Source: Akkermansia muciniphila
GTDB taxonomy: Bacteria; Verrucomicrobiota; Verrucomicrobiia; Verrucomicrobiales; DEV007
Assembly (NCBI GenBank): GCA_945883495.1
Contig: CAMCXS010000027.1
Coordinates: forward strand, 1 to 64,000
Direction of reading: 5' to 3'
Length of the DNA: 64,000 nt
A model generated the notes under the pieces. It was not told the origin of the DNA, made no database searches, and saw nothing but the letters and a program-made list of their open reading frames with translations. The translations under genes were made by a program, and so were the position numbers. Positions 8,049 to 17,703 of the stretch are shown piece after piece; the stretch's first letter is position 1, and each line of letters starts with the position of its first letter.

Positions 8049-9431
8049 ATGAAGCTACTGCTCACCGCCCTGCTCCTCGCGCCGCTGGCCGCCTTGCACG
8101 CAGCATCGCCACCGCAGCCCGATATCATCTTCCTCCTTGCTGATGATCTCGGCAACGCGGACGTGGGCTGGCACGGCAGCGATATCCGGACCCCGCACCT
8201 CGACCAGCTCGCGGCGAGCGGTGCCAAGCTGGAGCACTTTTATGTCTTGCCCGTATGCACGCCGACGCGGGTGGCCTTTCTTACGGGTCGCTATCCCATC
8301 CGCTCGGGCATGCAATTGAACGTGTTGCGGCCAAACTCAAATTACGGGCTGCCATTGAAGGAGCGCACCATTGCCGATGCGCTGCGCGGTCTCGGCTACA
8401 CGACCGCCATCTGTGGAAAGTGGCACGTCGGGCATTTTGACCCAGCATATTGGCCCAATGCGCGCGGGTTCGATCACTGGCTGGGGCATCTCGAAGGAAT
8501 CGATTACTTCACGCATCACAACTATGTGAAGAACGGCGAGCTCGACTGGCGGCGAAATGGCGAACTGGTTGTCGAGAAAGGCTATGCAACGACGCTCGAA
8601 GCCAACGAAGCCGCCGCTCTCATCAAGAAGCAGCCAGCCGACAAACCGCTCTTTCTCTATGTGCCCTTCACCGGCGTGCACGGCCCATTGCAAGCCCCAA
8701 GCCAAGAGTCCCTCGCTCCCTACCGGCCTGCCATGAACGAGAAACGCGCCACGCTCGCCGCCGCGCTCACCGCGCTCGATGAAGGCTGCGGCAGAATCTT
8801 CAGCGCTCTGGATGAAACAGGCCGTCGCGGGAACACGCTCATTGTCTTTTCCAGTGACAACGGCGGCATGCCGCCAGGGCGCAACCTGCCGTACCGTGCC
8901 TTCAAATCATCCCTCTACGAAGGCGGCATCCGCTCGCCCGCGCTCGCCTCGTGGCCGGGCCGAATCCCGCCCGGAACCGTGGTGACGGAGCCTCTGCACA
9001 TCGTTGATTTGTATGCCACCTTCGTCAAAGCCGCCGGTGGCAGCTTGGAGCAAGAACTCCCGCTCGATGGCCGCGATGTCCTGCCGGTGCTCACCGATGG
9101 CAAGTCCTCGCCGCATGAGGACATCCTGCTCAATGCCATTACGGCCAATGACGGCGCCATCCGCATGGGCGACTGGAAACTCATCCTCAATGGAAAAGAC
9201 GGCGTCTCGCTCGCGATGGATCTCGAAACCGGCGAACGAATCAAGGGGGGTAAGCCATTGAGGAAGGACAGCCGCACTGAGCCCAGGGCCGAACTCTTCA
9301 ACCTGCGCGACGACCCCGGTGAAACGAAAGACCTGGCGGCGGCTCACCCAGAGAAGGTCCAGGAACTGCGTGCGCGTTACGATGCCTATCTGGACGCCGC
9401 CGTTCGCCCTTTGCAGTTTCAGAACAAATGA
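8049..9431 (+). CDS. Type I sulfatase (arylsulfatase-like, secreted)
   Basis: 460 residues from ATG 8049; this start gives a clean signal peptide (MKLLLTALLLAPLAALHAAS), and an upstream in-frame ATG at 7983 does not. Type I sulfatases hydrolyse sulfate esters with a formylglycine made from Cys or Ser in C/S-x-P-x-R; here Cys70 in CTPTR, followed by LTGRYPIRSGM. The metal-binding aspartates are in LLADDLG, and GKWHVGHF is the second sulfatase signature. SSDNGG supplies the late metal ligands. Probable substrate is a sulfated glycan, given the cluster; the exact linkage is not predictable. Confidence 0.93.
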   Translation: MKLLLTALLLAPLAALHAASPPQPDIIFLLADDLGNADVGWHGSDIRTPHLDQLAASGAKLEHFYVLPVCTPTRVAFLTGRYPIRSGMQLNVLRPNSNYGLPLKERTIADALRGLGYTTAICGKWHVGHFDPAYWPNARGFDHWLGHLEGIDYFTHHNYVKNGELDWRRNGELVVEKGYATTLEANEAAALIKKQPADKPLFLYVPFTGVHGPLQAPSQESLAPYRPAMNEKRATLAAALTALDEGCGRIFSALDETGRRGNTLIVFSSDNGGMPPGRNLPYRAFKSSLYEGGIRSPALASWPGRIPPGTVVTEPLHIVDLYATFVKAAGGSLEQELPLDGRDVLPVLTDGKSSPHEDILLNAITANDGAIRMGDWKLILNGKDGVSLAMDLETGERIKGGKPLRKDSRTEPRAELFNLRDDPGETKDLAAAHPEKVQELRARYDAYLDAAVRPLQFQNK

Positions 9432-9477
9432 AGTGGCCAGGATGGAGGGCATCTCACTCCCGTTGCAAAGTCAACTC

Positions 9478-10957
9478 ATGCACCTGCTCATTCTCCTCTC
9501 GACAGCCCTGCTCGTCTCGTTGGCGGCAGCCGAAACCGTCCCGGAGCAGGCTACGCCACTGCCGTTTGACCGGGAGATCATCAATCGCTACAGCCTCGAC
9601 AACCTCCCGAGATCGCTTTCCATCCGGCAGGGGCAGGATGTCTGGCTCGGCTACGACTTGCAGCGGGCGACGCTGCGCAAGGTGTGGCAGGCCACTGAGG
9701 GAAAGCCGGGCTTGATCACCGCCGGATTCACCACGCGTTCCGCGGGCACTACTTGGTTTGAGGATCGGTCCGCAGGGCGCCATTCTCATCACCGACAATC
9801 AGGGCGAATGGCTGCCCGCCGACAAGCTCATCCACGTACAGCCGGAGGCATTCTATAACTTCCGCAGCCGCGCGCCATGGCATCCCTTCGACCGTCCGGA
9901 GCCGACGCCGCCTGCGGTGTGGCTGCCACACGGCGAAATCGCGACCTCACCCAGGCAGCCGATCATGCTGCCGCAAACCTGGGGGCCTTACTCCGGGCAG
10001 GTGATCTTTGGCGATGCCACGTTCGGCGGTTTGCAGCGCGTCTTTCTGGAGAAGGTCGATGGCGTCATGCAGGGCACCGCGTTTTCGTTTTCGCAGGGGC
10101 TCCGGCACATGCTCCACCGCTTTGCGTTCACGGAGAATGGCGAACTGTATGCGGGTGGCATCGCGCGCGGATCGGACAAGGAGTTCATCGATCGTGTCAG
10201 CGGGCTCACCCGGATTCGCTACACCGGAAAGGAAGTCTTCGAGCCACTCGCGGCGCGTCTCCGCTCGAACGGACTGGAGATCGAGTTCACCCTGCCTCTG
10301 GCCGAGGGCACTGGATGGGATCCAGCAGGCTACTACGTCACCCAATGGAGCTACCAAGGCACGCAGACCTATGGTGGAAACAAGGTCCAGCATCGCCTCG
10401 CCGAGGTGCGCTCCGCGACCGTCTCCGCAGACCGTCGCCGCGTCTTCCTGGAACTCCCTGGCCTCAAGACGAGCGAAGTCCTGTATCTGCGCCTGCCGCA
10501 AAACTTGCCTTCGGCCAGCGGACAACCGCTCTGGGCGGGCGAACTCTGGACCAACATCAACCGCATTCCCCAGAACCAGCCAGGCACCGTGCAGGCCGCG
10601 CCGCCCGGAGCACTGGTGAACACGACGCCCTACTTCAAGTTCTCCAAGGGCGATGCCGGGCGCGTGCTATTCCAAAACTTCTGCTCCGCCTGTCACAGCC
10701 TCGACGACACCAAACTCGTCGGGCCAAGCTTCCGGGGACTGGCCGGGGCAAAGCGCCAGGTGCGCGACAAACCCGGTGGCGAGCTGCGCGAAGTGACGGT
10801 CAACGCCACCTATCTCCGCCAGTCCATCCTCGATCCCAACGCCCTCCTCGTGGACGGCTACCCGGAGAATCTGATGCCCCCCATCGGCGCGACCCTCACC
10901 GAGGAGCAGATCGATGCGCTCGTGACCTACATCCTCGGTGCCACCAAGAAGAAATGA
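9478..10957 (+). pseudogene. Secreted cytochrome c / propeller protein with frameshift and probable internal deletion
   Basis: The 5' frame (ATG 9478) gives a signal peptide (MHLLILLSTALLVSLAAAE) and a domain ending ...SAGTTWFEDRS. At about 9755-9775 the homology moves to another frame that begins RIGPQGAILITDNQGEWLP and is open to 10957. The C-terminal 100 residues are a class I cytochrome c with the haem motif CSACH and a distal PPIG methionine region (NLMPPIGA). The family, common in this phylum, is usually much longer between these two parts, so sequence was probably also lost at the junction. The 3' frame could still be translated from TTG 9758 but would lack a signal peptide. Confidence 0.65.
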
Positions 10958-11730
10958 CCCCGCACATGAAACTCCACGCCTCGCTTTTCGCCTTCGTCTT
11001 CCTTTGCCCGTTGCTCGCCCGCGCACTCGATCCCGCCGAGGAACAACTCGGCTTCGTCGCCCTGTCCGATGGCAAAACCTTCGACGGCTGGAAACACGGC
11101 GGCAATTGGGAGATCCAGGATGGCGCATTCGCCCGCGTGCGACCGAGCGGATCGCTGACCTACGAGGCGCAAAAGGTGCCGGACGACTTCGAGCTGCGCT
11201 TCGAGTGGAAGGTTTCGAAGCTCTGCAACAGCGGCGTGTATTACCGCCCGGGCCAGGTGGAGTATCAGGTCCTCGATGACGCTCATCCCGTTTATGGCGA
11301 GAACCCACGTCAAGCGGCGGCGTCCTTGTTTTTCTGCATGGGGCCCCGCAAGCGCGCCACGCGCCCGGTCGGCGAGTGGAACACGGCACGCATCATCTGC
11401 AAAGGATCGGTCATCGAACACTGGCTCAACGAAGAGCGCGTCATCTCCTTTGATTACACCGACCCGAAGTGGGCCAAGGAAGTCGAACTCCTGCGGATCC
11501 GCGGCGGCAATCTCGCCGGGCGCGGCGGGAAAATCTCGCTCCAAGATCACGGCCAGGACGTGGCTTATCGGAACCTGCGCCTGCGAACGATCCCAGCAGA
11601 CGAGCCACTCATCCCTGATCCGACTTTCCAGCCCTTGCCTGTGACGGGGGCATCCTTGGAGAAGGAAAATGCCCGCGTCCGCGGCTTGCTGGAAAAAGCG
11701 AAACAACCGACTGCGTCGCAGACGAAGTAG
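10954..11730 (+). CDS. Secreted DUF1080 (3-keto-disaccharide hydrolase-like) protein
   Basis: 258 residues from ATG 10954, which overlaps the preceding stop (ATGA); ATG 10966 (MKLHASLFAFVFLCPLLARA) is an equally good start for the same signal peptide. The single DUF1080 jelly-roll domain shows LSDGKTFDGWKHGG, then FELRFEWKVSKLCNSGVYYR and WNTARIICKGSVIEHWLNEE. DUF1080 proteins bind or cleave carbohydrates; some are 3-keto-glycoside hydrolases. Its coupling to a cytochrome c gene and closeness to a sulfatase fit extracellular sugar breakdown. Confidence 0.9.
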   Translation: MTPHMKLHASLFAFVFLCPLLARALDPAEEQLGFVALSDGKTFDGWKHGGNWEIQDGAFARVRPSGSLTYEAQKVPDDFELRFEWKVSKLCNSGVYYRPGQVEYQVLDDAHPVYGENPRQAAASLFFCMGPRKRATRPVGEWNTARIICKGSVIEHWLNEERVISFDYTDPKWAKEVELLRIRGGNLAGRGGKISLQDHGQDVAYRNLRLRTIPADEPLIPDPTFQPLPVTGASLEKENARVRGLLEKAKQPTASQTK

Positions 11731-11810
11731 GCGGTGGGACGGCTGTCACGATCAACTTCATGTAACACCGAGCGCCTGCCAGGGAGAGATGAGGTGGAAA
11801 ACCACCTCGC

Positions 11811-14771
11811 ATGAAACAACTGATCTTCGGCGGCCTCGGACTCTTCTTTGCCTCCAGTGCGCTTGCCGTAGCGCCGCTCATCAGTGATGTGGCGGATCAA
11901 AACATCGCGCAGGGAACCTCGACCGGGACGCTCTATTTTGTCGTTGGAGACACGGAGACCACTTTCACCGCACTCACCGTAGCGGCGGTATCCAGTGATC
12001 CGGCGTTGCTGCCCACGCTGACGCTTGGAGGCACGAATGCGCAGCGCACCATTCACATCACGGCAGCAAGCGGCCTCACCGGCACGGCGACAGTCACGCT
12101 CACCGTCACCGATGGCGAGGCACTCACGGCGAGCAGTTCCTTCATTGTCACCGTCACCGCGGCCAACACGAAACCCACGCTCACGGCTTTGCAGGGTTAT
12201 CAAATCGTCAGTCCCGGGCAAACTCCAGCGGCGGTGAGTTTTACGATCGGAGACGCTGAGACGTCAACGGATTCGTTGATTCTCACCGCCACTTCCTCAA
12301 AGACCAGCCTCGTGCCGAATGCGAACATCACGCTCGGTGGCAGCGGGGCGAGCCGCACGGTGCAGGTCACTCCGGTGAGCGGGCAAAAGGGCGCTGCGGT
12401 GATCAAGCTGCGGGTGACGGATGCGCTGGGTGCCTCAGCGGAGAGCGAGTTCATCTTCAGCGTGTTTGATGCGGCCTCGGTGAACAATGGCTTCAAACAG
12501 CCGCGCGGTATCTACCTGCTCGATAGTGTGGCAGGCTCCAGCATCGGCGGGGTATCGATGCGCGACGGCAACGTGCGCGACAAACCCTTTGTCGATGGCT
12601 ATGTGCTGCGCACGGAATGGGCCACCCTGGAGCCGGCCGAGGGCGTCTATGATTTCACCATTATCGACAATATCTTCACCAAGCTGCCCGCGAATCAGAA
12701 GCTCTCCCTCATGCTCGCCAGCGGTGTTCTACCAACGTGGCTAAACAGCGTCCCCGGCGTCGTCACCTACACCGCGGGCTCTCCGAGCGTCACCCGTCCC
12801 CTGCCCTGGGATGCCACTGCCCAAGAGCGCTATCGCCTGCTGCTGGTGGCGCTGGGGAATCATCAGGTCGGTGGGGTTCAGCTCCGGAATCACCCGCGCC
12901 TCGCCGCATTCGATCCATGGATCCCTGGACTCAAGAGCGGGATCCGCGACCCGGATGAGATCAAGATTCGCAATCTGCCCGGCTACACCCGCGCACTCAT
13001 GGAGGGCGGCGTGCTGACCCACCTCGCGAACGTCACCGACAACTTCCCGAACGTGCCGGTCTTCATCGGCCTCTGGGGCTACACGGATACGACGAACAGC
13101 CCCGCCGCATGGGAAGCCTTGCGCCAAGCCATCCTCGCGCGGCACGATGGAGTCGCCCGCCCACGTGTCGGCTTCTGGATGGAAAATCTGGCTGCCAATC
13201 GTGCGGCGGCGGGGAGTGATCCTTGGATCGGCCTCCCGAGCCTGAGCTTCACGGCCCCACTCTACACCTCGCAAGACAGCACCTTCATCACCTATCAAGT
13301 GCTCGGATCATGGTCACGCCCCTTTGCCCCAGACCATGTGGACAACAACCTCAACGGCAGCCCCGAGGACGGCATGGACTACGGCTTCAACGACTTTCAA
13401 TGCCGCTACTACGAGCACTATCAGGCCGATGTCGATTTCGCGGGCTACACGGCGGAGTTTCAGCGCTGGCATGATTTCCTCGCCGCGCTGCCGGGACCAC
13501 CCATCACCGTTGCTTTCGCCAGCAGCCAGGGCGGCACCAGCCTCAGCGCGGCGCATGGGGCCAGCGTAAACATCACCCTCAGCGCCAGCGGCGGCACCGC
13601 ACCGTATGCGTGGGCCATCATCGGCGGGGCTTTGCCCAGTGGCATCACCTTAAGCAGCGGCGGCGTACTCAGCGGCTCCAGCACGCAAACCGGCAGTCAC
13701 AGCCTCACCGTGCAGGTCACGGATGCGACCGGCGGCAGCGCGACGCAGACCTACACGCTGGTGATTGAAGCGCCGCCCAGTGAACCGTGGTGGACGGTGA
13801 ACGCGACCCGAAACAGCGATGGCACCGTCACGCTCGACTGGGCGACGACACCTGGCGCATGGTACCAAATCGAAGTCAGCGAGGATCTCCAGCACTGGAC
13901 GAAGCTCGGCACCTCGGTTCAGGCCACGACTACCTCGATGACCTGGACCGACAATGGCTCCCAGACCGGCACGCATCCGTCTTCCGCCCCTAGACGCTTC
14001 TACCGCGTTCTAAACTGGGGAATTTTCACTGTCAGCTACTCTGGGCCCAACGGCACCAACTTCACCTACTCAGGCGATGACGGCACGGTCACCGGCATCT
14101 TCGTCAAGCCCGCCGGCACCGGACCGTTTCCCGCGCTCATCATCAATCATGGCACCAGTGGCACGGCGGGCGGCTTTGGTCTGCAACGTGCCAACGAAAT
14201 GAGTCCCTGGGGACTCGCCTGCATCGCCGCGAACCTCACCCACATGTCTGGGCAGTCCGAGAATCTAGACACCTGGGGCTACTCGCCCGAGAATTTGGCA
14301 CGCAACCGCGCTTGCTTGGCTGTACTTTCCACGCGCAGCGATGTGAACATCAACAAACTCGCCATGTGGGGGCACAGCCGCGGAGGTTTCGCCAGCATCG
14401 GCATAGCCGCCGCGTTTGGCACGCGTCTCAAAGCGCTGGGATTTACCGCAGCCGGTATCTTGGAAAACACGGGCATCTACGAAGGCACGGGCCAGGCCGA
14501 AGGCAGCTACCCTACGCTGGACGAAGCATCTGGCATCACCGCTCCCACGATCATGTTTCATGGCAGTGGCGACAACGTCGTTTTGCCCACAGGATCACTT
14601 CGCTTGCATACCATGCTCAACACCCGCGGCACCACCAACCAGCGCATCGTCTATACCGTCACTGGAGCCAACGCCCACAACCTCCAGAACACCACCTTTT
14701 ACGCACAGCCCACGACGGGCATCCTGGATCAATGGCGCGCTTGGCTCATCACCCATAGGGTCCTGGACTGA
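11811..14771 (+). CDS. Large secreted multidomain protein: Ig-like repeats, glycosidase-like barrel, C-terminal alpha/beta-hydrolase
   Basis: 986 residues with a signal peptide (MKQLIFGGLGLFFASSALA). About 20-225: two cadherin/Ig-like repeats (ATVTLTVTDGEALTASSSF and VIKLRVTDALGASAESEF). About 230-565: a region resembling a TIM-barrel glycoside hydrolase (GYVLRTEWATLEPAEGVYDF, KLSLMLASGVLPTWL). About 566-650: a putative-Ig (He_PIG) repeat (LPSGITLSSGGVLSGSSTQ). About 655-735: the WYQIEVSEDLQHWTKLG...RFYRVL module frequent in Verrucomicrobia. About 740-986: a dienelactone-hydrolase-like domain with Ser856 in GHSRG, Asp in GSGDNVV and His in GANAHNL. The esterase triad looks intact. It is last in the sigma/anti-sigma/sulfatase block. 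Confidence 0.8.
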   Translation: MKQLIFGGLGLFFASSALAVAPLISDVADQNIAQGTSTGTLYFVVGDTETTFTALTVAAVSSDPALLPTLTLGGTNAQRTIHITAASGLTGTATVTLTVTDGEALTASSSFIVTVTAANTKPTLTALQGYQIVSPGQTPAAVSFTIGDAETSTDSLILTATSSKTSLVPNANITLGGSGASRTVQVTPVSGQKGAAVIKLRVTDALGASAESEFIFSVFDAASVNNGFKQPRGIYLLDSVAGSSIGGVSMRDGNVRDKPFVDGYVLRTEWATLEPAEGVYDFTIIDNIFTKLPANQKLSLMLASGVLPTWLNSVPGVVTYTAGSPSVTRPLPWDATAQERYRLLLVALGNHQVGGVQLRNHPRLAAFDPWIPGLKSGIRDPDEIKIRNLPGYTRALMEGGVLTHLANVTDNFPNVPVFIGLWGYTDTTNSPAAWEALRQAILARHDGVARPRVGFWMENLAANRAAAGSDPWIGLPSLSFTAPLYTSQDSTFITYQVLGSWSRPFAPDHVDNNLNGSPEDGMDYGFNDFQCRYYEHYQADVDFAGYTAEFQRWHDFLAALPGPPITVAFASSQGGTSLSAAHGASVNITLSASGGTAPYAWAIIGGALPSGITLSSGGVLSGSSTQTGSHSLTVQVTDATGGSATQTYTLVIEAPPSEPWWTVNATRNSDGTVTLDWATTPGAWYQIEVSEDLQHWTKLGTSVQATTTSMTWTDNGSQTGTHPSSAPRRFYRVLNWGIFTVSYSGPNGTNFTYSGDDGTVTGIFVKPAGTGPFPALIINHGTSGTAGGFGLQRANEMSPWGLACIAANLTHMSGQSENLDTWGYSPENLARNRACLAVLSTRSDVNINKLAMWGHSRGGFASIGIAAAFGTRLKALGFTAAGILENTGIYEGTGQAEGSYPTLDEASGITAPTIMFHGSGDNVVLPTGSLRLHTMLNTRGTTNQRIVYTVTGANAHNLQNTTFYAQPTTGILDQWRAWLITHRVLD

Positions 14772-15111
14772 GTCATTGCGGCCGAAGCCTCCACGGCACG
14801 CTTCCATTCATTTCGGCCGGTTTGCCGGTCGAGATCCACTTTGATCTTCACCGGGCCCATGATCGATGAATCGCTTCATGCGGTTGGCGCTGCGCCGGGT
14901 AACGATGAGGTCGATGATGGCCGAACCACTCCTACGCTGTGCTTTTTGGGGTCGCGTGCGTGGTTTGGGCCAATGTTTGGACGCCTGACCGCCGTATCCA
15001 CCTCGGACTAGTTTAGCCGGCGAAGGGATCGCTGCCCTAGTTCTCGAATTCTTTCCCGAATCCCTTCGCGCAGGATTGTTTTTCAGCTAGGGTGGCGGGA
15101 CGGAACTTGGA
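14772..15111. other. Intergenic region without a recognisable gene
   Basis: About 340 bp between the secreted fusion protein and the SIR2-like gene. No open frame with family features on either strand and no strong hairpin. It must contain the promoter of the SIR2-like gene, but I cannot assign one with confidence. Confidence 0.5.
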
Positions 15112-16659
15112 ATGAAATTGGGACTCTTCTTTGGCGCGGGTGCGGAGATGGGCTACGGCCTGCCCTCTGGGGGGAAGTTCGCGATTGAGCTTTTTCGGCT
15201 GGACCCTAGCGAGGAGAAGCAGGAACTGCGCAGGCAACTGCAGGAGAAAATCAACCGGCGCTCTGCTTACGGAACCCGTTGGCTGCCGCCCCAGTTTTGG
15301 GAGAAGAATATCCATGCATTCGGCAAGGGCGAATTCACCTGCCTGATCGAGTCGTCGATCGAGAACCGGAAGGATGACTTAATCCGGCGACTCGGGGCGT
15401 TTGACGAGTTGGTGGAGGCGCAATTCCCGCATTTGCCGTTCGGGGAGGATGAAGTGGCCCGCGCCTACCAAGAGCGATTCGACCGCGAGCTTGGAGGGGA
15501 AGTCTACAGCCAAGTGATTCGCCTAAACCAGTTGCTGGGGGACCACGGGGATCTCTTCGGCTCGCGCTACTATTCGGCGATGCTCGATGTGGTTCGGGCA
15601 CACCCGGAGGCCTCGTTGTTGCGCCGCTTTGTCATCGCATTTCTTCAGCTGCTGGTCGGATCATGCGGCCATGACCTGATCAGCAGGCTGAATCAGGAGA
15701 TCTTTACCCAGGCGCCAGACGATTTGCCGATTTTCGACGATGTTTCGGGCTTGTTTCGCGTGGAGATGAGCAAAGGAGGTTTGGATGCCATTGACCTCCT
15801 GGTGACCGAAAAAACGGCGGCGGCTGATGCGTCGATCAGCTTGCAAAGTATGCTGATCGATCTGGCCAGCGGCGCCCTGGAGAGTTTGTTCGATGGGATT
15901 TTGGACTACCAAGCACTGATCGACAGCCATTTTCGCTATCTCTATTCTCCGCGGACCGAGTGGGCAAAGTTCACCAAGATGGTCATCTTTATGCGGGTGG
16001 CGCGCCGCTATATTGTGTCGCAGATGCCGGGCCCGGAGGCGTTGCCGAAAGCAGGATATTACCACGACTTGGCCAAGGCTGCGAAGGTTGGCATTACCCT
16101 CCGTGTGATTGGCACCTCGAACTACAACAGCCTGTTGGAGCGTCTAGCTCGTGAACTGGGGTTTGCGGCTGCGCCGACCTATCATCTCAATGGCGGGGCC
16201 GCGGACTACTACAATCCGTTCACCAACGACGTGATCACCGTGCCGGATCCAGAAGACGTTCCTCTGGATCAGCTGCATGTCCCCTTCATCTTGACTCAGA
16301 GCGGCATCAAGCCTCTGACCTCGGTCAGCATGTCGCGCCGCTACGTGGAGCTGTTCGACCACTACCGGGACTGCGATGCCATCGCTTCGGTGGGATTCGG
16401 CTTCAACCGGGACGACAGCCACATCAATGGGCTTTTTCGCAAACTGATTGAGGAGTACCGCAAGCCCTTCTATTGCGTGGGACTCAAGGGGCGCAGCCAA
16501 GGGGAGACCAAAGGGGAACTGCTTGAGAAATTACGTCTTCCGGAGACCTGCCGGGGGTTGCTTCATCCGGTTCCGGTGGATCGGAACACGAGGGAAGTGG
16601 ACGGGACGCTTTGGATCGAGCATCTGGGTGCGGCGGCGGCAACGGTTGTCGCGACATGA
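15112..16659 (+). CDS. SIR2-like (predicted NAD-consuming) protein, probable antiphage effector
   Basis: 515 residues. The Rossmann-type SIR2 motifs are split over the protein as in SIR2_2 defence proteins: GAGAEMGYGLPSG (8-20), TSNYNSLLE (335-343, the T-x-NYD-like motif), YHLNGG (357-362, where sirtuins have HG) and VGFGFNRDDSHING (427-440). A large helical insertion fills residues 40-320. Related bacterial SIR2 proteins deplete NAD during phage infection. The catalytic NYD aspartate is replaced by Asn338 and the catalytic His position by Asn, so activity needs testing. It is a stand-alone gene in a toxin-rich stretch. Not a deacetylase by architecture. Confidence 0.75.
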   Translation: MKLGLFFGAGAEMGYGLPSGGKFAIELFRLDPSEEKQELRRQLQEKINRRSAYGTRWLPPQFWEKNIHAFGKGEFTCLIESSIENRKDDLIRRLGAFDELVEAQFPHLPFGEDEVARAYQERFDRELGGEVYSQVIRLNQLLGDHGDLFGSRYYSAMLDVVRAHPEASLLRRFVIAFLQLLVGSCGHDLISRLNQEIFTQAPDDLPIFDDVSGLFRVEMSKGGLDAIDLLVTEKTAAADASISLQSMLIDLASGALESLFDGILDYQALIDSHFRYLYSPRTEWAKFTKMVIFMRVARRYIVSQMPGPEALPKAGYYHDLAKAAKVGITLRVIGTSNYNSLLERLARELGFAAAPTYHLNGGAADYYNPFTNDVITVPDPEDVPLDQLHVPFILTQSGIKPLTSVSMSRRYVELFDHYRDCDAIASVGFGFNRDDSHINGLFRKLIEEYRKPFYCVGLKGRSQGETKGELLEKLRLPETCRGLLHPVPVDRNTREVDGTLWIEHLGAAAATVVAT

Positions 16660-16894
16660 TCCTTCCCGCAATCAACCTGGTTGATCGTTGTTCCATTCCA
16701 CCCAACGGTGGCGAATCATTCCGGCCGCTTGAAGACGAGCTGGGTCTTGCACGAGGCCGAGCCGAGCCGAGCCGCATGGTTTCTCTTTTCACAGATGAGC
16801 GCGAATGGAAAGAATGACACCTAGGGAGAAACGCCCCTCCCCTGCTTACCCGTTCATCTTGACAGCCCCCCCCCGCTTTTACAACGAAGGTTCT

Positions 16895-17569
16895 ATGTGG
16901 CGTTGCGCCTTGTGCCGGGCAGACAATGACGAAGATGATTGGCTGACTTGTTGGTCCTGCTCCAGTGAGCGCTCGACTCCTGCTGATCCGATCCTGGAAC
17001 CGCCATCTCGTCCGGAGGTGCGTCCCCGGGGTCCCAGCGGCAGCGGACTAATCCGGGCGCATATCTTCCGCGCACTCGTCTTTCAAGCCCTCCTTATGGC
17101 CAGCTTCCTCGCACTCGGGCTCTGGACTTCGCCTTCGTTCCGAAAGCTACTGCTTGAGGATGCGACCTGGCTCGTCACGCTCTTATTCATTGTCTTCATG
17201 GCAGTCCATGTTCTCTTCTCGCCTCGTGCCATTGCCTGGAACGCTGAGTCCCTAACCTTGGTCGGCTGGGCGGGAAATCTTCAGAAAGTGCGCTGGTCCG
17301 CGCTTGAGGGATTCTGGTTTTCGCCATGGGGCTCGCACGCGTGCCTCAAGTTTGCGGGGGCGATGAGTATTGATCTGCTCTTATCGGGATTTCGACAGGC
17401 GGACCGGCTCCAGTTCCAAGAGATTTTCAAGGAGCACTTCCGGGATCACGAGACTTGGTTTTGGATCTGCGGGGAGCCTGCATTCTTAAACAGGCTGTTT
17501 GGGCGAGGAAGAGCGATTGAAGTCCCGAAAGCCAGGAGCACAACCGCGGCTGATTCCACTCAGCCTTGA
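16895..17569 (+). CDS. Zinc-ribbon membrane protein, function unknown
   Basis: 224 residues from ATG 16895, chosen because GAAGG sits five bases upstream and the zinc ribbon then begins at residue 4; an ATG at 16805 would only add an unlikely leader. Four cysteines form CxxC pairs (C4, C7, C19, C22) in a RanBP2-like knuckle. Two membrane helices follow (about 56-78 and 92-110), then a soluble PH-like or unclassified tail (WSALEGFWFSPWG). It is transcribed towards, and ends 134 bp from, the convergent PIN-like gene. I do not recognise a named family. Confidence 0.65.
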   Translation: MWRCALCRADNDEDDWLTCWSCSSERSTPADPILEPPSRPEVRPRGPSGSGLIRAHIFRALVFQALLMASFLALGLWTSPSFRKLLLEDATWLVTLLFIVFMAVHVLFSPRAIAWNAESLTLVGWAGNLQKVRWSALEGFWFSPWGSHACLKFAGAMSIDLLLSGFRQADRLQFQEIFKEHFRDHETWFWICGEPAFLNRLFGRGRAIEVPKARSTTAADSTQP

Positions 17570-17703
17570 GTGCGCAAGACCAAGCTACGCGACACTCCGC
17601 CTGGTTCCAAGGAGTCAGAGGCAGACTTGGCGCCGATTGTACGGACCGGATTGTTAGAGTACTTGGAGGTCACACGGAGCCATGGGATTGCTCGGATAGC
17701 GGC

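Noticed and set aside
9877-10953. Upstream extension of the DUF1080 frame
   Set aside because: Out-of-frame reading of the cytochrome gene; the signal peptide fixes the true start at 10954 or 10966.
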